Shown here piece by piece: positions 6,868 to 14,034 of a stretch of DNA of 49,183 nucleotides (positions are counted from its first letter, which is position 1; each line of letters starts with the position of its first letter). A model generated the notes under the pieces. It worked only from the letters and a program-made list of their open reading frames with translations, made no database searches and was not told the origin of the DNA. The position numbers and the translations under genes are program-made. This stretch comes from a virus. The stretch spans positions 1 through 49,183 of the IMG/VR virus record IMGVR_UViG_3300027980_000042, one strand, 5' to 3'.

Positions 6868-6919
6868 CCGCCAACTTGGCGGAGTGGAAATGTCACGAGC
6901 CGCATATCCAACTTGGATA
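6868..6919. promoter_or_regulatory. Two inverted repeats with the same core after the repressor gene
   Basis: CCGCCAACTTGGCGG (6868-6882) and TATCCAACTTGGATA (6905-6919) are each perfect except for the central base and share the core CCAACTTGG. They lie 37 bp apart in the leader of the gene at 6949. Paired operators for an unknown regulator are more likely than terminators, as no T-run follows. Confidence 0.4.
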
Positions 6920-6948
6920 GGCGGCGGGCCGGGGGTGAGGTTGAGGAA

Positions 6949-7164
6949 ATGACCCCTCGCAAGGCGGCGCGCATAATCATTAGCGAGGGCAAGCCGCTGA
7001 ACCCTGACGATGAGGTTGGATCGGTCACAAACATTTTTGAATTGGCTGAACAGCATAGTCCGGGAAGTTTGGGCGAACTATGCTTCGTCGTCGCCACCAT
7101 GTATTTGGTGGTTATGCGAAAAATCGGATACTATGAAGGCGGCTGGTACGTTACCACAAAGTGA
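6949..7164 (+). CDS. Hypothetical protein (71 aa)
   Basis: Starts MTPRKAARIIISEGKPLNPD and contains a hydrophobic stretch (LCFVVATMYLVVM) that could be a buried helix or a single membrane span. The start is chosen by GAGGAA just upstream, the same arrangement as the gene at 7237. Lower G+C than the structural genes. Function unknown. Confidence 0.5.
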   Translation: MTPRKAARIIISEGKPLNPDDEVGSVTNIFELAEQHSPGSLGELCFVVATMYLVVMRKIGYYEGGWYVTTK

Positions 7165-7195
7165 CAATTTACGCCGGTCCCTGAATAAAGCTTAG

Positions 7196-7217
7196 TCACT
7201 GTCCAAATGGACAGTGA
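7196..7217. promoter_or_regulatory. 22-bp palindrome containing TGTCC/GGACA arms
   Basis: The arms TCACTGTCC and GGACAGTGA match over nine bases around a 4-base AAAT centre. The core TGTCCAAATGGACA resembles the three operators at 6427-6493 but with a longer symmetric arm. It lies 20 bp before the start chosen for the membrane protein at 7237 and may bind the same RHH repressor. Confidence 0.5.
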
Positions 7218-7236
7218 GCCGAGAAAGTTCGAGGAA

Positions 7237-7473
7237 ATGACGTCAGAAACCGTAAACACCATTGGCCTCGTGCTGGATATTGCCGGGGTGATATTGCTGT
7301 TTTTCTTTGGATTGCCGCCAGAACTCAACCGCGGCGGAAAGAACTATTTGCTTCTAGAGCAACCGAACGAAGACGAAGCGAGGAAGGCCAAAGGCTATGA
7401 GATTGTCTCTTGGTTCGCTCTAGTTCTCCTGATCGCGGGCTTTGGCTTGCAGATATGGAGCAACTACCTCTGA
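7237..7473 (+). CDS. Small membrane protein, two predicted spans
   Basis: 78 aa. Two hydrophobic segments (TIGLVLDIAGVILLFFFGL and IVSWFALVLLIAGFGLQIW) are joined by a hydrophilic loop with NRGGKNYLLLEQ. An upstream in-frame ATG at 7207 lies inside the palindrome; 7237 is preferred because GAGGAA precedes it. Small membrane proteins beside immunity regions often act in superinfection exclusion; this is inference. Confidence 0.6.
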   Translation: MTSETVNTIGLVLDIAGVILLFFFGLPPELNRGGKNYLLLEQPNEDEARKAKGYEIVSWFALVLLIAGFGLQIWSNYL

Positions 7474-7532
7474 CAATTGGCGAGTTTTTCTCGTATGATC
7501 AGCCACATGCAACGCAAGTTGAGGCGGAAATA

Positions 7533-7829
7533 ATGGCAGAACAAAAAGTGTCGCTCGAAGAGGTAATTGAAATATTCAATCAGGAAATCAATCGCCTAAA
7601 GCAGCGGCAACAAGCGACAGAGTTATACATGCGCATAATTATCGCGCGCCTGGAGCAAGAGGGCAGCTTGGGTGCCGCGACTGGCTCAGATTTGGCCCAT
7701 GCGCTCGCCAACCGAGTGGAAACTATCAAAAGCGATGGTGTCGCCGATCTGGCCGCCGTCATAAGGGATGTTTGGACCGATGATTTACCGGATGCCGAGA
7801 TCATCGACTTTAACCCTAGTTCGTCGTGA
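7533..7829 (+). CDS. Hypothetical coiled-coil protein (98 aa)
   Basis: The N-terminal half is helical and heptad-like (SLEEVIEIFNQEINRLKQRQ); the C-terminal half is acidic. The start at 7533 has GAGGCGG upstream; an earlier ATG at 7410 would overlap the membrane protein. Its last 14 bases overlap the 3' end of the convergent tape-measure gene. Not recognised. Confidence 0.55.
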   Translation: MAEQKVSLEEVIEIFNQEINRLKQRQQATELYMRIIIARLEQEGSLGAATGSDLAHALANRVETIKSDGVADLAAVIRDVWTDDLPDAEIIDFNPSSS

Positions 7830-9531
7830 TCCCCTTAATCACCGCGCCGTCATCAATGGCTTCGTTAAACTGAGCGATAAAGTCGCGCATCGCTGACTGA
7901 GGGATTGCCCCGTCGCCGGTGAAGTTGAAATGCAGATATTGCGTGTTCATCGGCGCGGCTTGCTGCCCGCCACCGATGCCACCATATCCCCCGGCCATGC
8001 CAGCACTCGAGCCACCACCGTAGGACTGGCTTTGAAGCTGTGAGATCATCGTTGCAGTCTTGGCAATGGATGCCGCCGCAGAGATCGCCCCGAACGCTGG
8101 CCCACCGCGCTCAGTGCCCCATTCATAGGCTTCAATGGCCGCTGCAATCCCGCTGACAGTGGCCTTGGCAACCGCCGCCGCCTTGCCGATCTGGAACATC
8201 TTCTTGTTCTCGGACTGCATAAGGCTGGCCAGATCACCGAACACACTGGAAGCAATTCGCAACTTGGTTTTCGCAAGGTTTTCTTCGCCCGCCATCACGT
8301 TATCGTTGTGCTGCTGTTGCAGATCACGTTCCCGCGCGTATGCTTCGCTCAGAAGTTCAAACTTGCCTTCGCTGTATTCGGCCAGCAGTTCGCGCATCCG
8401 CTCAAAATGCTCGGCCTGAATTTCAAATTCCTGCTCATTTTCGCTTTGCAGGAAATCGAGTTTTGATCCGCCTTCAAACCCGTCGCCAAGAGACGGGAAC
8501 AGCGGGCCATCGCTGCCGCCGCCACCAGACAGTGCGCCGCCGATTGTGCCGCCCAGGCTTCCGGTGATTGAATCTGTCGCGCCCTTGCCAAGTTCGTTTT
8601 GGCTGCGCAGCTGATCCGTTGTGCCAACATCAGCCTCGCGGCGATCCTCGCCTTTGATCAGGCCCGCAAGAATGTTGTAGCCCTGAATGGCGTCGGTGAT
8701 TGCGTCGGTGATCTTCGTGATCGCACCGGCGGCGCTCAACAGGGCAGGTATCCAGACGTTTGTGATGTCGTCTGTTAGCTTCTTGATCTCGTCCTTGTTC
8801 TCAAGAATGGCCTGCGTGAACTGTGTGCTGATCGCGCCGGTCATGTTGTCGAGTTCGGCTTGAAGGTCTTGCGCGCCCTTCACAGCTTCATCTGACATGA
8901 TAGCGCCTGCGCGCTGCGCCTCATCGCCAAGGCGCTTCATTTCCTTCCCGTTGTCGGCAAGCAATGGCTGCAACGCCGTCAGGTCAGACGCCATCGCCTC
9001 CATGTAGAACGTCATTTCGTCTTGCGAGAGGTTCGCCTTTTCAAGGCTGCTGACGAACAGTTGCAGAGCCTGCGGGCCGCTCAGGTTTCTGAACTGTTCA
9101 GCCGTCACCCCCACCTTCGGGGCGATGTTGTCAAAGAAATCCTTCATCGGGCCACCGCCCGTTTGCAGGAAATCCCCAACCCGGTCCTGAACGTCTTTCA
9201 GAATGTCGGCCAGCTTTTCCTGTCCGATGCCGACAGTCTTTGCCGCTGCCGCCATCTTCTGAAATTTCTCGGGGCTGGCATTGGCGATGCGTGAAAGCCG
9301 CTCGATCTCGGCACCGGCATCAGCCGCGCCGCGCACCATCGTGTAAGCACCGGCCCCCGCGACGGCCATGCCGCCCGCAATCGCCGCGCCAGCCTTGGCA
9401 ACACGCTTTGCGACTTTCTCGGCATTGCTGCCAAAGCCCTTGACCGACCTTGTGCCTTTGTTCAGTTCGCGCTGTAGCGGGCCAATATCGGCAGAGACTT
9501 CAACGGCAATATCACCGACGACTTTCGCCAT
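7816..9531 (-). CDS. Tail tape measure protein (571 aa)
   Basis: Sets tail length by spanning the tail tube during assembly. N-terminus IAVEVSADIGPLQRELNKGT and an Ala/Gly helical part (RVAKAGAAIAGGMAVAGAG) are typical. Further on come a TMP-like central domain (SRIANASPEKFQKMAAAAKT), a coiled coil (about 365-410) and a Gly-rich C-terminal part ending IDDGAVIKGITTN. The start has AAGGAGG. Residues 1-401 (8330-9531) appear to belong to a tract present twice in the real DNA. The C-terminal 170 residues are followed by segment S genes, whereas the alternative C-terminus at 48538-49057 is followed by the rest of a tail module. As printed, the gene may therefore join a phage promoter side to a satellite end. 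Confidence 0.9.
   Translation of the reverse strand: MAKVVGDIAVEVSADIGPLQRELNKGTRSVKGFGSNAEKVAKRVAKAGAAIAGGMAVAGAGAYTMVRGAADAGAEIERLSRIANASPEKFQKMAAAAKTVGIGQEKLADILKDVQDRVGDFLQTGGGPMKDFFDNIAPKVGVTAEQFRNLSGPQALQLFVSSLEKANLSQDEMTFYMEAMASDLTALQPLLADNGKEMKRLGDEAQRAGAIMSDEAVKGAQDLQAELDNMTGAISTQFTQAILENKDEIKKLTDDITNVWIPALLSAAGAITKITDAITDAIQGYNILAGLIKGEDRREADVGTTDQLRSQNELGKGATDSITGSLGGTIGGALSGGGGSDGPLFPSLGDGFEGGSKLDFLQSENEQEFEIQAEHFERMRELLAEYSEGKFELLSEAYARERDLQQQHNDNVMAGEENLAKTKLRIASSVFGDLASLMQSENKKMFQIGKAAAVAKATVSGIAAAIEAYEWGTERGGPAFGAISAAASIAKTATMISQLQSQSYGGGSSAGMAGGYGGIGGGQQAAPMNTQYLHFNFTGDGAIPQSAMRDFIAQFNEAIDDGAVIKGITTN
8330..9531. repeat. 1.2-kb tract inferred to be shared by two tape-measure genes
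   Basis: The right edge 9405-9531 recurs at 1-127 and the left edge 8330-8455 recurs at 49058-49183, both without a mismatch. Beyond each edge the sequences diverge at once (9532 against 128; 8329 against 49057). The interior is seen only once and its second copy is inferred. Frames agree: 1202 bases here plus 520 bases at 48538-49057 make an open 573-aa tape measure. Confidence 0.75.
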
Positions 9532-9534
9532 AAG

Positions 9535-10112
9535 TCAAGCCTCCTTTGCCTTGGCCTCTTTGAGCATCGTGTAGAGATTGGAGCGGGTTTCCTGAGCCGA
9601 TGTGACGCTCTTTGGCATCCGCGCGCTCACCACCCACCACGCTTGACCGGGCGATAGTTGCCAAAATTCAAGCGGCGTAACCCACCCGCTGCCGACCAGA
9701 AGATCGTGCAGACCTTTTACGATTCCGCCGCTTGGTTCTTTTTTTCGTCGTCGTCAAAATCAGCCGCCATCGCTATAGCAATTGGCGGCGCCATGATTGC
9801 CAGAAGCGCATGAATGGCCATCTGAATTTTTGTGGCAACGTCCGCATTGCCCTGCGCGAAGTCATTGATGATCGAAAGATATACCTCATCATCACTGACG
9901 CTCGCGCCAGCATGGCGCAGCGCCGCCGCATACGCCATTGAAAGGCGCGGGACGCTAGGACCGTTGCCAGTCGTCAAAACCTGCACGGCGGGCTTGCCGC
10001 TGTCGCCCGACAGAATATCCTCCATCTTGGCGACAAGCGGCATCATCGCGGTCGCGCGGATTGTGTAATCCGCACCTTTCCACGACACTTTCACATCCTC
10101 AAATCCCTGCAT
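9535..10112 (-). CDS. Tail assembly chaperone, -1 frameshift product (gpGT type)
   Basis: Two overlapping frames are joined by a slippery heptamer. The 0 frame runs from 10112 to its stop at 9717. At 9744-9738 the minus strand reads A AAA AAG in the correct phase, and a -1 slip there enters an open frame of 67 further residues (EPSGGIVKGLHDLLVGSGWV and on, ending KEAKAKEA) that stops at 9535, three bases before the tape-measure start. The product would be about 192 aa. The same arrangement is known for lambda G/GT. The second frame alone has no ATG near its beginning, which supports frameshifting. Its GSGWVTPLEFWQLSPGQ region resembles GTA-like chaperones. Confidence 0.75.
9717..10112 (-). 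CDS. Tail assembly chaperone, short form (gpG type)
   Basis: 131 aa, starting MQGFEDVKVSWKGADYTIRA and ending in an acidic, Lys-containing tail (FDDDEKKNQAAES). It lies between the tail tube and tape-measure genes, the fixed place of chaperones that coat the tape measure before the tube polymerises. The start at 10112 overlaps the tail-tube stop (TAATG). Confidence 0.8.
   Translation of the reverse strand: MQGFEDVKVSWKGADYTIRATAMMPLVAKMEDILSGDSGKPAVQVLTTGNGPSVPRLSMAYAAALRHAGASVSDDEVYLSIINDFAQGNADVATKIQMAIHALLAIMAPPIAIAMAADFDDDEKKNQAAES
9738..9744 (-). promoter_or_regulatory. Slippery heptamer A AAA AAG for -1 frameshifting
   Basis: In the 0 frame the codons are GAA AAA AAG, the optimal X XXY YYZ arrangement. 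The 0-frame stop follows 19 bases later and the -1 frame stays open for 67 codons. A downstream stimulatory structure was not established. Confidence 0.75.
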
Positions 10113-10513
10113 TATGCGCCCGGAGTCCAAGTGTGCGCGGCGTTACGCACAAGCGTTGCGGTAAAGGTCGTGGCTTCCTGGTACTGCCCATTCTCGACAT
10201 AGTTTGTCAGAATGAAATTGCCGGAAATCACATCGCCGTTCGCGCGTTCGAGCGTCAGGTCGGACAGAAACTTGTCGCTGTCCGTAGTGCTGAACGCCAA
10301 ATCGGAAAGCACATCGTCGTCGGTCAGGCCTTCAACCGAGATTTCAAGCGTCGTGCTGGCGAAAGCATCGGAAAGATAGGTGGTCGCGCCCGCGTCATCA
10401 TCGTTGGTAATGTCGATGGGTGTGCCGTTCCAAGTTACGCTTTTTGTCCGAACAGCAGCAATCGCGGTGCTGTTCTTTTTGACCACGAAATCGCGGCCCG
10501 CTGTCTTAGCCAT
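10112..10513 (-). CDS. Major tail tube protein
   Basis: 133 aa, rich in beta strands and Thr/Asp (TLEISVEGLTDDDVLSDLAF, DVISGNFILTNYVENGQYQE), as in the TP901-1/GTA-type tail tube family. It stacks as hexameric rings around the tape measure. Its position directly before the chaperones fits. The leader at 10519-10537 is identical to that of the capsid gene, as expected for a highly made structural protein. Confidence 0.85.
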   Translation of the reverse strand: MAKTAGRDFVVKKNSTAIAAVRTKSVTWNGTPIDITNDDDAGATTYLSDAFASTTLEISVEGLTDDDVLSDLAFSTTDSDKFLSDLTLERANGDVISGNFILTNYVENGQYQEATTFTATLVRNAAHTWTPGA

Positions 10514-10518
10514 GATTT

Positions 10519-10537
10519 AGGCTCCTTCTAAGGGAAA
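10519..10537 (-). promoter_or_regulatory. Strong ribosome-binding leader shared with the capsid gene
   Basis: The minus strand reads TTTCCCTTAGAAGGAGCCT, identical to 13986-13968 before the capsid gene, with AAGGAG as the Shine-Dalgarno. No other gene in the late operon has it. Confidence 0.6.
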
Positions 10538-10582
10538 GGGACGCTTCACAGCGTTCCGGTCTGCGCTTGCCCAAGGCGCGGA

Positions 10583-10990
10583 TCAGGCTTTGTCCAGGTA
10601 TCCCCGATATTCGCAGACACCGTGGAACGCGCCGCGCGATGTTCGCATCACGCTGCTATCCTCGCGGCGGAAAAGAATTGTTTCGTATCCAGTGACAGAC
10701 AGGGCTTGCAGGTGCAGCGCGGCGTAGATCGCGCTTTGCATCGCCTTGGTTTCCTTCACGCCACTCTGGGCGGAATATGAATGCACACGCACCAGAACAT
10801 TGAACCCGGTCGTGTCGTCAGTATCCCATTCGGCAAGGCTGGCATCGCCGATGGACACGTATGGAAAGATAGTTGCGGCATCTTCATCAGACGGGCCGAA
10901 ATCCACGATCCTTGCGCCAATGGCGGCAAGCGTGGCATTGGCGCTCAGAACAGAATAAATCGCCTTCTGAAATTCAAACTCAGCCCCCAT
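10583..10990 (-). CDS. Tail terminator / completion protein, DUF3168 type
   Basis: 135 aa. FQKAIYSVLSANATLAAIGA at the N-terminus, PYVSIGDASLAEWDTD, and VRVHSYSAQSGVKETKAMQS follow the DUF3168 pattern. Members of this family (related to lambda gpU and GTA gp8) cap the tail tube at the neck. Starts inside the 3' end of the HK97-gp10-type gene. Confidence 0.8.
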   Translation of the reverse strand: MGAEFEFQKAIYSVLSANATLAAIGARIVDFGPSDEDAATIFPYVSIGDASLAEWDTDDTTGFNVLVRVHSYSAQSGVKETKAMQSAIYAALHLQALSVTGYETILFRREDSSVMRTSRGAFHGVCEYRGYLDKA

Positions 10991-11399
10991 GACGTTTCCT
11001 TGCCCTCGCCAGTGTCTGTTCGAATTTCTTCAAGAACGATTGCAGAAACATGGCCTGCATGGAGGTCTGCATTTTCTGAACGGCATGCATGAAAAAGGCG
11101 TATTCAACCCCGTCAGGGCCGTCGCCATACTCAAGAAACCGCCAGTAAAACGCCTTGCGCCCCACCCTTACCGTTGAGCGGACACGATCATCGAAACTCC
11201 GCAGGCGCTCACGCTTTGCCTTGGTCAAGCGCTTCATCGTGCCTTCATCAGTCGGCATAGACTTCTTCGCATCGTTGCGGACCTTCCCGGCCATGTCATG
11301 CACGGTTGAGCGCATGATATTGCGGGCCTGCTTCGGTGCGATCTGGCTTAGAAGATCATTCACGTCATCAATCCCGCGAATTGTGGTACTGATCTTCAC
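10980..11399 (-). CDS. HK97 gp10-type neck/tail component
   Basis: 139 aa. N-terminal IRGIDDVNDLLSQIAPKQAR, then MAGKVRNDAKKSMPTDEG and WRFLEYGDGPDG resemble the HK97-gp10-like family, which acts at the head-tail joint or tail completion. Start 11399 overlaps the stop of the head-closure gene by four bases. Confidence 0.8.
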   Translation of the reverse strand: MKISTTIRGIDDVNDLLSQIAPKQARNIMRSTVHDMAGKVRNDAKKSMPTDEGTMKRLTKAKRERLRSFDDRVRSTVRVGRKAFYWRFLEYGDGPDGVEYAFFMHAVQKMQTSMQAMFLQSFLKKFEQTLARARKRHGG

Positions 11400-11725
11400 T
11401 GCGGTGCCCCTCGCTCCGCGACAATCTCGAGATACATGGCGCGACCGCCCATCCGGCTGACCTGCCGGATATTGTAGAAATCACCGCCCCACTTGATGCG
11501 ATCCTTCTCCGACACATCGTCACGGTTTCGGATCGTAAACCGCCACATGCCAGATGCGTTGAATGCGCCTTCCTCGACACGCTCAGAACCGCTCAAGGCA
11601 TCGACCTTTGCCCATACCTTCGGAACGCTCGAAAAGTCTCCCCACGCCGTCTCTGTGCCGCCTGCGCCGTCGCTTGTCTCTGTGCGCGATTGCAGCGTTA
11701 TGCGCTGGTCAAGGCGTCCGATCAT
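11396..11725 (-). CDS. Head-tail adaptor / head closure protein
   Basis: 109 aa starting MIGRLDQRITLQSRTETSDG, with GGTETAWGDFSSVPKVWAKV and FTIRNRDDVSEKDRIKWGGD, the hallmarks of the SPP1 gp16 / HK97 gp7 head-closure family. The ATG at 11725 overlaps the previous stop (ATGA); an earlier GTG at 11737 is less likely. Confidence 0.85.
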   Translation of the reverse strand: MIGRLDQRITLQSRTETSDGAGGTETAWGDFSSVPKVWAKVDALSGSERVEEGAFNASGMWRFTIRNRDDVSEKDRIKWGGDFYNIRQVSRMGGRAMYLEIVAERGAPQ

Positions 11726-12300
11726 GCCCCGATCCACCCGCGCCGATGCAGACCGACAAGAGACTGCACGGAAAACGGAACCTCGCGTAACAGTTGCTCG
11801 GACACCGCGCGGCGCTCCTCATACCAGTGGGACAGAAGCATCAAAATCGCGTGTTTCAGTTCCATCGGCACGGCATTTGCAGAGCCATAACCCGCCACAT
11901 AGCTAATCGTCAGGCTGTCCTGCCGGTCGAACACATCAGGCCAGTCATAGCCGTTTTTCGGCTCAATCCATGCGCGGTAAATGTCAGAAAACAGGTGAAA
12001 GTTCGCGGCAGTAGCTGTCTGCGATACCTCGTCCCGGTCGTAGTATGTGATGCTGCTGATCGACTGTGCGGGCGTCTTTGGCAGGTATACCCGGCCAGAC
12101 GCGCCGTTCATCGCCAGAGACCACGTTTGAGTGATCAGCGCACGGCCCGTCATTTCCTCAACCGCAGCCGTTGCGGTAGCAACGAGGCCAGAGATATAAA
12201 TATCCTCCTCGCTGTGATCCACGCGCAATTGCGTCTTTGCGTCAGACAGCGATACAGGCTGTGACGCTGGCGCAGCAGTGCGATTGAGAAGCGTTTCCAT
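11722..12300 (-). CDS. Head-tail connector (HK97 gp6 type)
   Basis: 192 aa. QPVSLSDAKTQLRVDHSEED and ALITQTWSLAMNG, then SITYYDRDE and AILMLLSHWYEERRAV, match the gp6-like connector family that attaches beneath the portal. Start at 12300 overlaps the previous stop (TGATG). Confidence 0.85.
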   Translation of the reverse strand: METLLNRTAAPASQPVSLSDAKTQLRVDHSEEDIYISGLVATATAAVEEMTGRALITQTWSLAMNGASGRVYLPKTPAQSISSITYYDRDEVSQTATAANFHLFSDIYRAWIEPKNGYDWPDVFDRQDSLTISYVAGYGSANAVPMELKHAILMLLSHWYEERRAVSEQLLREVPFSVQSLVGLHRRGWIGA

Positions 12301-12482
12301 CACTTGCTGGCCTTTTCCGCCTTACGCTTCGGAATGGCCGTCTCAGGCTTTGCGCGGCGCACAGGAGTTGCCTGCCCTGCCTCGATCATGCGCTTGGCCT
12401 CGGCGTCCGAAACGTCGATTTCATTCCCCGCGACCTCGCATCCTTTCAGCGTGGCGCGGGAAATAAGAAGTTTTACGCGCAT
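12300..12482 (-). CDS. Small basic hypothetical protein (60 aa)
   Basis: MRVKLLISRATLKGCEVAGN followed by an acidic helix (VSDAEAKRMIEAGQATPV) and a very basic tail. Small proteins of this pattern lie between capsid and connector in many GTA-like phages; role unknown. Its ATG overlaps the preceding stop. Confidence 0.6.
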   Translation of the reverse strand: MRVKLLISRATLKGCEVAGNEIDVSDAEAKRMIEAGQATPVRRAKPETAIPKRKAEKASK

Positions 12483-12661
12483 CAGCCCGCGCTCACGGTA
12501 AGAACGCCGGAATTTGACCAAAGCGCGCCAGCCGAAGTAGGATCAGAAGTCGGAAGCCCCGTGATAACAAGGTTCGACCCGTCCCAAGTCAGCTTTACAC
12601 CACCAAGATTCAGAACGTTGCCGCCCTGCTCAATGCTCACACTTGTGTTTTCGTTTGCCAT
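12482..12661 (-). CDS. Small protein with phage fibre-type LPTSDP-AGALW motif (59 aa)
   Basis: MANENTSVSIEQGGNVLNLG, then VITGLPTSDPTSAGALWSNS and VLTVSAG. The LPTSDP..AG.LW segment recurs in phage head-fibre and other virion proteins, so this may be a capsid decoration or assembly accessory. It lies directly after the capsid gene. Function inferred from motif and place only. Confidence 0.65.
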   Translation of the reverse strand: MANENTSVSIEQGGNVLNLGGVKLTWDGSNLVITGLPTSDPTSAGALWSNSGVLTVSAG

Positions 12662-12709
12662 GTCTGGAAACTCCTAAAGTGCGGGGCGGCGTGTGCCGCC
12701 CCGTCATGT

Positions 12710-13963
12710 TTATGCGTTCAGGATGTGCTTGACAGCCGCAGTATCGGACAGCTCACCGTCAAAACGGATGTATCCGGCGACACCGAAGCCCGGCCAGAAA
12801 TCCTTGTCCTGAATCGCCCCGATCAGCGGTTGACCAACCTTGCGGACAATGTATTTGCCGAAATCACCCACAACGATGGGCTTGTTTCCGGTGCCGAGGC
12901 TCGGCATCGCTTGGTTGACCGTAAACGGATAGCCAAGCATCCGCTCCTGCAGCCCGTCGCGGAAATCGGTCTGAATGATGTAATGACCATCGCCATACTT
13001 CAGCTTGCGAAGAGCGGCCAAGGTGCTGTCGTTCATCATCCAGCGGAAACGCGGGGACGCACGATAGGCGGGATCAACCGAATGCAGCAGGTCGATCAAT
13101 TCGTCCGCAGTCACCGCAGCCGCACCAGCCGCATCAACACCCTTGGTAGATGCGGTCACGATGCCGTTGGGATCGCCAGTTCCATCGCCGGTCGTCAGTT
13201 CGGTATTGGCGCGACGGCCAAGGCGCTCGCCGAGAAGTTCGCCAAGGAATTGTTCAATGTTGAAAGCACTGTCATCGACCAATTCTTTCGAAACGCGCAG
13301 CCATTCGGTATCGAACGCATAAGCGTCAAGCGTTTTCTCACCGAACGTCACATCCGAGCCACCGTCATCAGTGAGTGTAACACCCTCGGAATGCTTCACT
13401 ACAACTGCACTGGTGTCGTCAACGGTCGGGATGGTGATCTGACCGCCGCCACTCGTGACCATTTCGGTCGTGATGCCGGGATCATACATCGGGCCATATG
13501 CTGCCATCGACTTGACGATGAAGTTCACCATCTCGGTCGGGACGGTATACCCGCCTGCGCTGTCAGAGGTAGTTTGAGCGCGTTGTTCAACAGCAGCGTA
13601 TCCACCGCGCAGAACTGCCCGTTCCTCTTCGTGCATGGCACCAATGTTGCCTTGTGCGCGAAGATAGGCATGGAACGCTTCGCGGTATGTCGGGCCTTCG
13701 CCACCATCGACGCCACGTGCCTCGCCACTCTCATTCGGGCGGCGCGGGTCGGGCGCGTTCATGCGTTCCTCGGCGGCCTCAAGCCGCTCCTGGCGTTCGA
13801 TCTTGCTGCCGATCTTGTCGTGATCTGCCATCATGGCGTCAAATTCGCGTTCGATCTCGGCGGCGCGCTCTTCGGGCGTGTCGTCCTTGATTTCATCGAA
13901 TTTCGAGCGGGCATTTGTCGCAATCCGCGCCTGCTCCTCGCGGAGTTCTTTCACAGTTGCCAT
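12710..13963 (-). CDS. Major capsid protein, HK97 fold (segment P)
   Basis: 417 aa. Delta domain at 1-70 (KELREEQARIATNARSKFDE, ERQERLEAAEERM), linker PDPRRPNESGEARGVD at about 70-86, then the HK97 body (TTSDSAGGYTVPTEMVNFIV, FNIEQFLGELLGERLGRRAN, DFRDGLQERMLGYPFTVNQA). The preceding protease would remove the delta domain. The linker is shared with the capsid protein of segment S while the bodies differ. Strong leader at 13968-13986. Confidence 0.93.
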   Translation of the reverse strand: MATVKELREEQARIATNARSKFDEIKDDTPEERAAEIEREFDAMMADHDKIGSKIERQERLEAAEERMNAPDPRRPNESGEARGVDGGEGPTYREAFHAYLRAQGNIGAMHEEERAVLRGGYAAVEQRAQTTSDSAGGYTVPTEMVNFIVKSMAAYGPMYDPGITTEMVTSGGGQITIPTVDDTSAVVVKHSEGVTLTDDGGSDVTFGEKTLDAYAFDTEWLRVSKELVDDSAFNIEQFLGELLGERLGRRANTELTTGDGTGDPNGIVTASTKGVDAAGAAAVTADELIDLLHSVDPAYRASPRFRWMMNDSTLAALRKLKYGDGHYIIQTDFRDGLQERMLGYPFTVNQAMPSLGTGNKPIVVGDFGKYIVRKVGQPLIGAIQDKDFWPGFGVAGYIRFDGELSDTAAVKHILNA

Positions 13964-13967
13964 TTTA

Positions 13968-13986
13968 AGGCTCCTTCTAAGGGAAA
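13968..13986 (-). promoter_or_regulatory. Strong ribosome-binding leader shared with the tail tube gene
   Basis: Identical over 19 bases to 10519-10537; AAGGAGCC lies nine bases before the capsid ATG. Suggests selection or copying of one efficient initiation region for the two most abundant virion proteins. Confidence 0.6.
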
Positions 13987-14034
13987 AGGCGCCGCCATCA
14001 CGGCGGGCCGGGTGGTAGGCTCAGGCGCGGTGCC

